This document shows positions 6,869-13,754 of a stretch of 19,324 nucleotides of DNA, one piece after another. The DNA is from CAJJDF01 sp965655625. GTDB taxonomy: Bacteria > Bacteroidota > Bacteroidia > Flavobacteriales_D > CAJJDF01. The stretch's first letter is position 1; the number at the start of each line of letters is the position of its first letter. The DNA lies in contig CBFHHA010000043.1 in the NCBI GenBank assembly GCA_965655625.1, positions 1 to 19,324 on the forward strand. The letters are read 5' to 3'. Made by a program: the position numbers and the translations under genes. A model generated the notes under the pieces. It did no database searches, was not told the origin of the DNA, and worked only from the letters and a program-made list of their open reading frames with translations.

Positions 6869-7123
6869 TTATTTCTTGATGTGTCTTGCGTATCTTGATT
6901 TAAATTTATCAATTCTACCAGCAGTATCTACAAAGTTTTGTTTTCCTGTGTAAAAAGGGTGAGATTTGTGAGAAATTTCCGTTTTGATCAATGGATATTC
7001 TTTTCCTTCAAATTCAACTGTGTCATTTGTTGCAGTACAAGATTTAGTCAAAAACATGTAATCGTTACTCATGTCCTTAAATACAACTAATCTGTAGTTT
7101 TCTGGGTGGATGTCTTTTTTCAT
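6869..7123 (-). CDS. rpmE2: Ribosomal protein L31 type B (zinc-ligand-free form)
   Basis: This small protein of the large ribosomal subunit contacts the small subunit across the central protuberance. The 84-residue sequence starts MKKDIHPENY and contains the L31 signature SHPFYTGKQNFVDTAGRIDKF (about 54-74). The zinc-type L31 carries cysteines just before HPFYTG; here the segment is ISHKSHPFYTG with serine/histidine instead, and the only cysteine is C29. It is therefore the C-minus form, which does not need zinc. It is a lone gene on the minus strand between two forward genes. A 7-bp inverted repeat in its leader (7131-7150) may matter for its control. Confidence 0.95.
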   Translation of the reverse strand: MKKDIHPENYRLVVFKDMSNDYMFLTKSCTATNDTVEFEGKEYPLIKTEISHKSHPFYTGKQNFVDTAGRIDKFKSRYARHIKK

Positions 7124-7130
7124 ATTGTAT

Positions 7131-7150
7131 AATTTAGTCCCACCTAAATT
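7131..7150 (-). promoter_or_regulatory. Hairpin in the L31 mRNA leader
   Basis: AATTTAG and CTAAATT form a perfect 7-bp inverted repeat separated by six bases. In the mRNA the loop reads GUGGGA, and the 3' arm ends seven bases before the start codon. It overlaps a 10-bp palindrome CTAAATTTAG (7144-7153), so two alternative pairings are possible. Its position suits control of translation initiation, but this is inference. Confidence 0.4.
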
Positions 7151-7200
7151 TAGCGGGCATTATGTTATCGTTAATTAAGTTGCGAATTTACACATTTCTT

Positions 7201-7231
7201 TTTGGATTAAAAACATTTCTCGTTACCTTTT
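7201..7231 (+). promoter_or_regulatory. Candidate promoter for the beta-helix lipoprotein gene
   Basis: TTTG (7201-7204) is followed after 19 bases by TACCTTTT (7224-7231), matching TAnnTTTG at seven of eight positions with normal Bacteroidota spacing. It would leave a leader of about 50 bases before the start codon at 7291. Confidence 0.45.
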
Positions 7232-7290
7232 TATACTAAATCTTAGAAAAAGCCGTAATTTCAACAACAAATTAGGTTTCAGCCCATATT

Positions 7291-8691
7291 ATGAAGATAA
7301 AAACTCCCTTTTTATTCTATATTTTTGCCATTGCATCAGTCTTTATCCTGGCCACTTCGATTTCAAGTTGCAGAAAAGAAAATTTTCTTGACGATTCTTC
7401 AGTGAAATTACAATTTTCCAAAGACACAGTAGTTTTTGATACGGTGTTTTCGACTATCGGTTCAACTTACAGAAGGTTTACTGTTACGAATATCTACAGT
7501 AGTCCAATTTCTATTTCTCAAATTAGATTGGGAAAAGGTACCTCCTCTCCTTACCGAATGAATGTGGATGGAATTTCTGGGGTGGTTGTTAAAGATTTAG
7601 AAATTCCTGCAAAGGACAGTATTTATATCTTTGTCGAGGTTACGATTGACCCAACCAATGCAAATAACCCCTTTGTGGTTCAAGACAAAATTCATTTCCA
7701 AATAAATGGAAATAATCAATCGGTTGTACTTGCTGCATGGGGTCAAAACGCCTATTTTCATTACAATGAAGTAGTATGTGGAGAAACTTGGGCCGTGGAC
7801 AAGCCACATGTTTTATATGGAATAACCGCGGTAGGTTTTCCAGGAATTGATTCCAACTGTTCATTAACCATTCCTGCCGGTGCTGTAATTTATGCACACA
7901 CTAATGCCGTACTTTATGTGTACAAAAGTTCTTTGAATATTAATGGGACCGAAGCCAACAGAGTTATTTTTCAAGGAGATAGGAGAGAAGCTTCTTATGC
8001 TAATGAGCCAGGGCAATGGTTCGGTATTCGATTTGCTATTGCCCAAAACAGTGTGATTAATTACGCCATTATCAAAAATGCAACTGCGGGACTTTATGTC
8101 GATACGGCATTTGGTGGTGATTCTCTCACACTAAACAATGTTACTTCTTTTAATCATTCGTTTGCTTCACTATTTGCACAAGGGGCAAGAATACATGCTG
8201 TTAATTCAAGGTTTAACAGAGCGGGAAATAATGCGGTTGCATTGAGATTAGGAGGCGAATATTATTTTAACCATTGCACGGTTAATAATTTTTGGACAGC
8301 TTCCTCCAGAACTACTCCTGCCTTGATATTGAATAATTATTATGAAGCAAATGGTACGGTTTATATCCGCCCAATTATACGGGCTAATTTTAACAATTCC
8401 ATTATTTATGGTGATATTGACAACGAAATAGTTTTGGATACTTTTCCCGGTAATTTTGCCAAGTATCGTTTCAATCATTGCTTGGTAAAAACAGATCAAC
8501 CGATAAACTCAAATTACGTCAACATAAAACGGAATATTTCTCCTAATTTTTCCTCTTCATCTACTTTAAAACTCAAAAGCAGTTCGGTGTGCATCGACCA
8601 AGCAGATCCAGTTTATTTCTTGCCCACTGATTTAGATAATAACACAAGAAGTAACCCAGGCGATATTGGATGTTATGAATATGTTCCGTAA
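7291..8691 (+). CDS. Surface lipoprotein with right-handed parallel beta-helix
   Basis: The protein has 466 residues and starts with a lipoprotein signal; the lipobox SISSC places the acylated cysteine at C27. The N-terminal domain (about 35-150) contains the FSKDTVVFDTVFSTIGSTYRRFTVTN type of sequence that often opens Bacteroidota surface lipoproteins, probably an Ig-like fold. From about 190 to 430 it has short repeated beta-rich stretches with stacked Asn/aliphatic positions (for example GQWFGIRFAIAQNSVINYAIIKNAT), typical of a parallel beta-helix. It ends in DLDNNTRSNPGDIGCYEYVP, the usual tail of such proteins. Beta-helices of this kind often bind or cut polysaccharides, but I see no catalytic signature and assign no activity. 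The peptidase gene starts only 39 bases downstream, so the two are probably co-transcribed. Confidence 0.8.
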   Translation: MKIKTPFLFYIFAIASVFILATSISSCRKENFLDDSSVKLQFSKDTVVFDTVFSTIGSTYRRFTVTNIYSSPISISQIRLGKGTSSPYRMNVDGISGVVVKDLEIPAKDSIYIFVEVTIDPTNANNPFVVQDKIHFQINGNNQSVVLAAWGQNAYFHYNEVVCGETWAVDKPHVLYGITAVGFPGIDSNCSLTIPAGAVIYAHTNAVLYVYKSSLNINGTEANRVIFQGDRREASYANEPGQWFGIRFAIAQNSVINYAIIKNATAGLYVDTAFGGDSLTLNNVTSFNHSFASLFAQGARIHAVNSRFNRAGNNAVALRLGGEYYFNHCTVNNFWTASSRTTPALILNNYYEANGTVYIRPIIRANFNNSIIYGDIDNEIVLDTFPGNFAKYRFNHCLVKTDQPINSNYVNIKRNISPNFSSSSTLKLKSSSVCIDQADPVYFLPTDLDNNTRSNPGDIGCYEYVP

Positions 8692-8730
8692 CTTAGAATT
8701 CTAAAAAAAATATAAACCCTAAATACAAAC

Positions 8731-9945
8731 ATGAAAAAAATTATTGTCTCATTGTTGGCCTTTTCGGCTTTCAGTTTTAGTAGTATCGCTCAAGATACAA
8801 TTACGAATAAAAAAGGAAGTGATTACCTTTTTACAGAAGTAAAGAACCTAGATGAAACTTCTGTTCAAAACCAAAACAGAACGGGAACTTGTTGGAGTTT
8901 TTCGGCTCTTTCTTTTTTGGAATCCGAATTGATTAGAAAAGGAAAAGGAAACCACGACCTTTCTGAAATGTTCATTGTAAGAAATGCATACATCGGAAAA
9001 GCTGAAAACTACTTGAGGTATTACGGAACGTTTAATTTTGGACCTGGAGGAGCATTTCATGATATTCCTTGGGTAATTAACAGATTTGGTATCGTTCCAG
9101 AATCAGCTTACAAAGGATTGAACTACGGTACAGATTCTCACAATCACTCAGAAATGCAAGGAATGTTAAAGGCAATGGTTGAAGTTTTGGCAAAAAAGCC
9201 TCAAGGAGGAAAATTAACTAACTCATGGAAAAAAGCAATTACAGGAGTAACGGATGCTTACTTAGGAGAATTGCCAGATAACATGGAAGACTTTAAGTTT
9301 GAGTACGAAGGTGCTTCTTATACACCAAAATCATTTGCGAGTCATTTGGATTTGAATATGGATGATTATGTATCATTAACCTCGTACACCCACCATCCGT
9401 TTTATTCAAGTTTTGTAATCGAAGTTCAAGATAACTGGGCATTGCAGTCTTGTTACAACTTACCTTTAGATGAATTCATGGAAGTAATGGAATCTGCTAT
9501 CATGGACGGATACACATTTGCTTGGGGTGCAGATATTTCAGAAAAAGGATTCTCTGCGAGAGACGCTTTAGCGATTTTGCCAACGGATGAGTCGACAATA
9601 AAAGTAAAAGGCAGAAACAACAAACACTTTAGTGATGCAGGTGAAGAGAAAATAAGTAATGCATTTATGACTCCTGTAGAAGAAAGAATTGTAACTCAGC
9701 AAGAGAGACAAGATGCTTTTGATAGCCAAGAAACAACGGATGACCACGGGATGCACATCACCGGAATTGTAAAAGATCAAAAGGGAACTAAGTACTTCGT
9801 TGTGAAAAACTCTTGGGGTGATTACAACCAATGTGATGGTTATTTTTACGCATCGTTTCCCTACGTTAGATACAAAACAATGAACATCCAAATTCATAAA
9901 GATGCATTGTCTAACTCAATGAAAAAGAAACTAGGAATTAAGTAA
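8731..9945 (+). CDS. Secreted papain-fold cysteine peptidase, bleomycin hydrolase / PepC type (C1B)
   Basis: This is a cysteine aminopeptidase-like enzyme. A signal peptide (MKKIIVSLLAFSAFSFSSIA, cleavage before Q21) predicts export, unlike the cytoplasmic PepC of other bacteria. The papain catalytic set is complete: Q48 six residues before C54 (QNQNRTGTCWSFSALSFLESE), H342 (DDHGMHITGI) and N360 (VVKNSWGDY). At 404 residues it is a little shorter than classical bleomycin hydrolases (about 450). Self-compartmentalised hexamers are known for that family, but whether this protein forms them is unknown. It ends in a lysine-rich KKKLGIK tail. It lies 39 bases after the beta-helix lipoprotein gene with no terminator between them, and a strong terminator follows. 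A role in peptide use or turnover of envelope proteins is plausible. Confidence 0.9.
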   Translation: MKKIIVSLLAFSAFSFSSIAQDTITNKKGSDYLFTEVKNLDETSVQNQNRTGTCWSFSALSFLESELIRKGKGNHDLSEMFIVRNAYIGKAENYLRYYGTFNFGPGGAFHDIPWVINRFGIVPESAYKGLNYGTDSHNHSEMQGMLKAMVEVLAKKPQGGKLTNSWKKAITGVTDAYLGELPDNMEDFKFEYEGASYTPKSFASHLDLNMDDYVSLTSYTHHPFYSSFVIEVQDNWALQSCYNLPLDEFMEVMESAIMDGYTFAWGADISEKGFSARDALAILPTDESTIKVKGRNNKHFSDAGEEKISNAFMTPVEERIVTQQERQDAFDSQETTDDHGMHITGIVKDQKGTKYFVVKNSWGDYNQCDGYFYASFPYVRYKTMNIQIHKDALSNSMKKKLGIK

Positions 9946-9966
9946 AGCGTACTATTTTTATGTAGT

Positions 9967-10008
9967 AAAAAGCGAATTAACTATCATTTAGTTGATTCGC
10001 TTTTTTTT
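9967..10008. terminator. Strong terminator between converging genes
   Basis: A 17-bp stem with one G-U wobble (9967-9983 with 9989-10005, core AGCGAAT/ATTCGCT) has a 5-base loop and a run of eight T. It ends the peptidase transcript. The other strand also ends in a T run and lies about 40 bases past the stop of the minus-strand binding-protein gene, so it can act for both. Confidence 0.9.
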
Positions 10009-10050
10009 GCATAAAATGAAACTTTACAAAGGAAAATAAATAAACTCTCG

Positions 10051-11154
10051 TTACAATCCTTTAAAATAGATTACAGAATCTCTGTTCGGTTTATTGTGGA
10101 TAAAAGATTTAATTTCTTTCAGTAAAATATGTGGTTCCAGTATTCCGGTTTCAAAATAAGAGGAAGTAGCAGTGTTGCACACGCTTATTTTGTCGGTCGA
10201 AAATATGGATAAATAGGAATAACGAGGCTTGTTTTCTTTTAAATACGAATAGGTAATCGGATGGAAGTTGAAGGTCAGCAACAACCAATAATCAAACGTT
10301 GAGTCTTTGGAAAGAATGGTTTCAAAATCTAATTTTCTTGAACCTGAAGTTGTATCAGACTCAAGAAAATAAATGCCGCCCGCATCTTCTATCAATTTAC
10401 TTGTAAAACTTCGTCCGCCAGGTAAGGTCCATACATCGTCATACAATTCTCCGCATAAAATAACCGGTTTTTCTCCTTGATTGATTGAAGTTTCATTTAA
10501 ATAGCTCTTTTCTATTTCCGAAAACAAGGAATCGGCCAATCGTTCTTTGTTGAATAATACCCCATACAACTTAATCCATTCTGCTTGAGCTAAGGGATGA
10601 ATTTCGAGGTATTCTACGTTGGTAATTGTTGGAATAGAAAAGGAAGAAAGCCAATCATGGTTTCCGTTACTTGGATAAATCATTGCCAAATCCGGATGTA
10701 AAGAAACAATTAATTCTTTGTCTGGACATTGGTCAGAACCCACATCGATTGTTTTTTTTTCTGCTAATCTTTTTTTTATTTCGTTGTTTCTAATTCCTTG
10801 AGAATAAGTTACTCCTGTTATTTTGTTTTCCACTCCCAAAGCGCTCATAAAGGAGATGTAAGTGGAAGAATATGCCAAAACACTTTGGAAATTGGGATGA
10901 ATCAATTTAATGTTTTTCATTTGTGTTTCTTCAAGATTCGACACCAAAAAATGATCTAATATTTCCCGAGTTTGCGGATTGGTAACAGTTACAACAGTTC
11001 CCTCACTTGTTTTGTACATGGAAATTCCTTTGGCGTAGCTCAAAGGAATTATTTCTTCCAATTCTACAGTTGTTTTTGAGGAAGAAATTTCATTGCAAGA
11101 AAAAAATAAAGAACAACCAAGAAAAGTGATAAATAGAAACGTAGAAACTCGCAT
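10051..11154 (-). CDS. ABC-type substrate-binding lipoprotein, metal-chelate family (BtuF/FepB-like)
   Basis: This is a periplasmic binding protein of the helical-backbone (TroA-like) class, whose members usually bind cobalamin, heme or iron siderophores and pass them to an ABC permease. The start I prefer gives 367 residues, MRVSTFLFITFLGCSLFFSC, with the acylated cysteine at C20. An earlier in-frame ATG (11181) would put nine polar residues before this signal and lengthen the overlap with pdxH. The fold is recognisable in SALGVENKITGVTYSQ, DVGSDQCPDKELIVSLHPDLAMIYP and the later GGRSFTSKLIEDAGG. The chosen ATG overlaps the pdxH stop by one base (TAATG), so translation is probably coupled. 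No permease or ATPase gene is near. Substrate is unknown. Confidence 0.82.
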   Translation of the reverse strand: MRVSTFLFITFLGCSLFFSCNEISSSKTTVELEEIIPLSYAKGISMYKTSEGTVVTVTNPQTREILDHFLVSNLEETQMKNIKLIHPNFQSVLAYSSTYISFMSALGVENKITGVTYSQGIRNNEIKKRLAEKKTIDVGSDQCPDKELIVSLHPDLAMIYPSNGNHDWLSSFSIPTITNVEYLEIHPLAQAEWIKLYGVLFNKERLADSLFSEIEKSYLNETSINQGEKPVILCGELYDDVWTLPGGRSFTSKLIEDAGGIYFLESDTTSGSRKLDFETILSKDSTFDYWLLLTFNFHPITYSYLKENKPRYSYLSIFSTDKISVCNTATSSYFETGILEPHILLKEIKSFIHNKPNRDSVIYFKGL

Positions 11155-11804
11155 TACGGATTGATTCGTTTTATTTGCCATGTATTATCCTCGTTGGTGT
11201 AAGTTACCCTGTCGTGCAGTCTTTTTGCTCTTCCTTGCCAAAACTCGTAGTAAAAAGGAACAATAAGATATCCTCCCCAATGTGGGGGTCTTGGAACCTC
11301 TTTTCCCTCATATTTTTGGGTGTAAAACGCCAATCTGTCCGAAAGCTCTTTGTGATTTTTTAGTTTTTCACTTTGGTGTGAGGCCCAAGCACCTAATTGA
11401 CTTTGGCGTGGTCGGCTAGCAAAATATGCATCAGAAAACTGAGTTTCTATTTTTTCTGCTTTTCCGTAAATTCTAATTTGTCGTTCTTTTTCTGCCCAGA
11501 AAAAATTCATACAAACTGTATTGTTAGCCTCAATATCTTGTCCTTTTTTTCCTTTGTAATTAGTGAAAAATACGTAACCATTTTCTTCAATACTTCTCAA
11601 GTAAACAACTCTAGAAGAGGGTATGTTGTCTTTTGAAATTGTTGCTAAATGAAAAGCATAGGGCTCCATTACTTGCTTAACCAGGGCTTCTTTGAACCAG
11701 TTTTCAAAAAGTTCTTTCGGTTCCTGTGGCACGTTGGACTCGTCCAAAGTTCCAACTTCAAATTCTCTTCGCTCGGTTGATATTTTTTTATTTATTTCTG
11801 ACAT
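11154..11804 (-). CDS. pdxH: Pyridoxine/pyridoxamine 5'-phosphate oxidase
   Basis: This FMN-dependent enzyme converts pyridoxine or pyridoxamine 5'-phosphate to pyridoxal 5'-phosphate, the last step of vitamin B6 synthesis and salvage. The 216 residues match the usual family length. Recognisable motifs in order are SRVVYLRS (FMN contact, about 64-71), FFTNYKGKKGQD (79-90), the RPRQSQLGAWASHQS signature (131-145), PRPPHWGGYLIVP (171-183), and the C-terminal FWQGRAKRLHDR (188-199) with the substrate-binding Arg/His. It sits in the minus-strand run, 44 bases after the lipoprotein gene and overlapping the binding-protein gene by one base. A perfect -7-like box (TAATTTTG on the minus strand, 11816-11809) lies only four bases before the start codon. 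Confidence 0.95.
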   Translation of the reverse strand: MSEINKKISTERREFEVGTLDESNVPQEPKELFENWFKEALVKQVMEPYAFHLATISKDNIPSSRVVYLRSIEENGYVFFTNYKGKKGQDIEANNTVCMNFFWAEKERQIRIYGKAEKIETQFSDAYFASRPRQSQLGAWASHQSEKLKNHKELSDRLAFYTQKYEGKEVPRPPHWGGYLIVPFYYEFWQGRAKRLHDRVTYTNEDNTWQIKRINP

Positions 11805-11848
11805 ACAACAAAATTAAGGAGAATTTGATTAAGAATCTTTCCGTCTTA

Positions 11849-12430
11849 TTAAAGATTGGATTTTAAATTAATCCCGAGAACAGAATCTTTAAACACTTCT
11901 CCGTTACTGCAATAGACCGTTACACATAAATTATGTATGGAATCAAGCGTAGGTAATGAGTCATTTGAAAATCTTACTGAAGTTTCATAGAGATCGCTGT
12001 CATAGTTGTAAATATTTTCTTCATTTACATCATAACGGTAATCTTTTAACAAGAGGAAAGAAGGTTGGTCATGTACTCTAAACAAACTATTTAATTCACT
12101 ATTTGCTGGAAAAGTAAGGTTGAAATCATTGGTGGAAACAACAGAAACAGAATCAATAGGGTTTACTAATCTATTAAAGCAAGGGTCGAACACTTGTGAA
12201 AGTGCCATAGCTTTATTAGTTAGATTAAATTGGAAGTTTTGTGCATAAATACTTTCGTAATTGATGTTCATAATCAATGAATTTTGATTACTCATAAAAC
12301 CTGAACTGTAGGTCATATCTATTCCGGTTATATTCCTTGTTTCTGGATGATCGCATGGTTTGTTACAACTTTCTAAGTAAACGAAAGCGAGGTAAGGAAT
12401 CGTGAGTAAAATGAGTGCTTTTTTTATCAT
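11849..12430 (-). CDS. Uncharacterised lipoprotein
   Basis: I do not recognise a family. The 193-residue protein opens with a signal peptide ending in the lipobox LESC, with acylated C22, so it is a membrane-anchored envelope protein. The mature part is acidic and polar, rich in Asn, Ser and Asp, with alternating hydrophobic residues that suggest beta structure. Four more cysteines (in NKPCDHPE, DPCFN, NLCVTV and VYCSNG) could form two disulfides. It starts 11 bases after the stop of the outer-membrane-type protein gene, so the two are very likely co-transcribed and may act together. The two genes share no repeat or paralogous segment that I can see. Confidence 0.72.
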   Translation of the reverse strand: MIKKALILLTIPYLAFVYLESCNKPCDHPETRNITGIDMTYSSGFMSNQNSLIMNINYESIYAQNFQFNLTNKAMALSQVFDPCFNRLVNPIDSVSVVSTNDFNLTFPANSELNSLFRVHDQPSFLLLKDYRYDVNEENIYNYDSDLYETSVRFSNDSLPTLDSIHNLCVTVYCSNGEVFKDSVLGINLKSNL

Positions 12431-12441
12431 AATTAAATGTA

Positions 12442-13203
12442 TTAAAATTGATATTGAATTTGGAATCCGGCTGTCAGGAAAAACCTATTCGGCTGATAAT
12501 TTTCTTCGTTTATTTCTCTTCTAACAGACCCCATAAGTTTCATGTGCAAGTCATCTGATTTTTGAGACATTCGAAATTCCAAACCAAGTGGGATGTATGG
12601 GTTTAAATTGGAATAATTTTGGATTTTTGTTTGGTATGAATCCATTTCGTTTCCTTGCCAATAGTTAGTAACTACTGCCGAACCAACAGAGGTGTATACC
12701 GAAAGGCCCAGACCGATGTACACATTCAGAAATTGATTATTGGTTTTAATCAGGGCGTAACCCCCTCCATATATTTCATTCAAGTTAAAATCTATATTTA
12801 TTTCGGCTGAAACAAAATTTGTGTCAGTATTAGTCACTCTTTTTGATATTCTATCGTTTAGCTTCCCTGAATTCTGATACCCCAAATCCGCACCTAATTC
12901 AAATGCAACCCGTTGGTTTTTGGAATACAGAATCCAAGCTGCATTGCCGCCTAATTGAATAGTTGCTGTGGCACGATCTACACTTTCTGGATAAGAAACT
13001 AATCCAAAATGCTCTTGGTAAAATGCACTATTTACTGCCTCTTCGGGAAAGAATAAAGACCGCTGTGGAACTAAGGCAAGTTTCATGGAGAATCCTACTC
13101 TGAATGCTCTCTTGTTTGGAATTTCTTCAGGCACATAGGAATCTTGACTGAATCCCCAGTTAGCAAAGAGTAAAAGCGAAAAAATAAGTAGTTTATTCAA
13201 CAT
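12442..13203 (-). CDS. Small outer-membrane beta-barrel-type protein
   Basis: The 253-residue protein has a signal peptide (MLNKLLIFSLLLFANWGFSQ, cleavage likely after FSQ or before it). After that come alternating hydrophobic/polar stretches, glycine and aromatic residues, and a C-terminal strand ending GFQIQYQF. A terminal phenylalanine after such a strand is the usual recognition mark of outer-membrane barrels. Several predicted strands can be seen (for example RVAFELGADLGY, QFLNVYIGLGLSVYTSVG, LNPYIPLGLEFRM, FFLTAGFQIQYQF). I chose the ATG at 13203 because the one nine codons earlier would put charged residues before the signal. The gene overlaps the end of the Gre-like gene by 11 bases. 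Function is unknown; a porin or adhesion role cannot be separated. Confidence 0.7.
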   Translation of the reverse strand: MLNKLLIFSLLLFANWGFSQDSYVPEEIPNKRAFRVGFSMKLALVPQRSLFFPEEAVNSAFYQEHFGLVSYPESVDRATATIQLGGNAAWILYSKNQRVAFELGADLGYQNSGKLNDRISKRVTNTDTNFVSAEINIDFNLNEIYGGGYALIKTNNQFLNVYIGLGLSVYTSVGSAVVTNYWQGNEMDSYQTKIQNYSNLNPYIPLGLEFRMSQKSDDLHMKLMGSVRREINEENYQPNRFFLTAGFQIQYQF

Positions 13204-13639
13204 GTGTAATGGTATTTTTTTTATTTCCAATCTGAATCAAATCTCCCACTTTTTTGCCCAACAAGGAAGTTCCCACGGGTGAGTTAGTGGCTATCGCGAA
13301 GAATTCAGTTCGGTTGTGTTTAATTTTTCCTAACCCCACAGATAGGAAGAAACGCAACTCCCCGCAAAAAACTAAACTACCAAAATTGACTGATATCCCT
13401 TGAATTGTTGGGTTAATTTTTTGTAAAGTTTCAACTTGGATTTGCAAAACCTTGAGCTGAGTGGCAAGCCGCTCATTTTCAATGTGAGCCATGGCTCGCG
13501 AAGTTTCATGTTTGTCGCCTGCCGAACTTTTAGTATCGGAGTTAGCAGAATCCTGAGTGTCTTTGAGCGCAGTTTCAATTACAGCAATTTTTTCAGTTAA
13601 ATGATTCATTGTTGCAGTCCAATAACTTTGCTTATTCAT
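13193..13639 (-). CDS. GreA/GreB-family transcript cleavage factor-like protein
   Basis: This 148-residue protein has the layout of a Gre factor: an N-terminal coiled coil (about 12-76) and a C-terminal FKBP-like domain (about 82-145) ending with SPVGTSLLGKKVGDLIQI. Gre factors enter the RNA polymerase secondary channel and trigger cleavage of backtracked RNA using two acidic residues at the coiled-coil tip. Here the tip reads SSAGDKHETSRA, with D42 and E45 in the same D-x-x-E spacing as D41/E44 of E. coli GreA, so the activity is probably retained. Members of this Bacteroidota subgroup are, to my recollection, often mislabelled as acyl-carrier-protein synthases. A second ATG at codon 11 is possible, but the longer form aligns better with GreA numbering. 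It is first in the minus-strand run. Confidence 0.8.
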   Translation of the reverse strand: MNKQSYWTATMNHLTEKIAVIETALKDTQDSANSDTKSSAGDKHETSRAMAHIENERLATQLKVLQIQVETLQKINPTIQGISVNFGSLVFCGELRFFLSVGLGKIKHNRTEFFAIATNSPVGTSLLGKKVGDLIQIGNKKNTITHVE

Positions 13640-13728
13640 TCAGTTGGTTCAATTATAATTGGTTAAATATACGACATGAGAAGGAAAAAATTAAGTTGTG
13701 ATATCAAATTTTTAAGCCAAGGAATTTC

Positions 13729-13736
13729 TATTTTTG
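13729..13736 (+). promoter_or_regulatory. Candidate -7 promoter box for miaE
   Basis: TATTTTTG is an exact TAnnTTTG match ending 18 bases before the miaE start codon. I see no TTTG at the expected -33 position. Confidence 0.4.
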
Positions 13737-13754
13737 ATTTAAAATAAGTCGAAA

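Noticed and set aside
11397..11636. Plus-strand open frames inside pdxH
   Set aside because: They are antisense to a well-conserved pdxH and the products resemble no family.
13372..13578. Second minus-strand frame within the Gre-like gene
   Set aside because: It is a shifted frame of the same region. The Gre-like frame has the recognisable motifs and the proper coupling to its neighbour.
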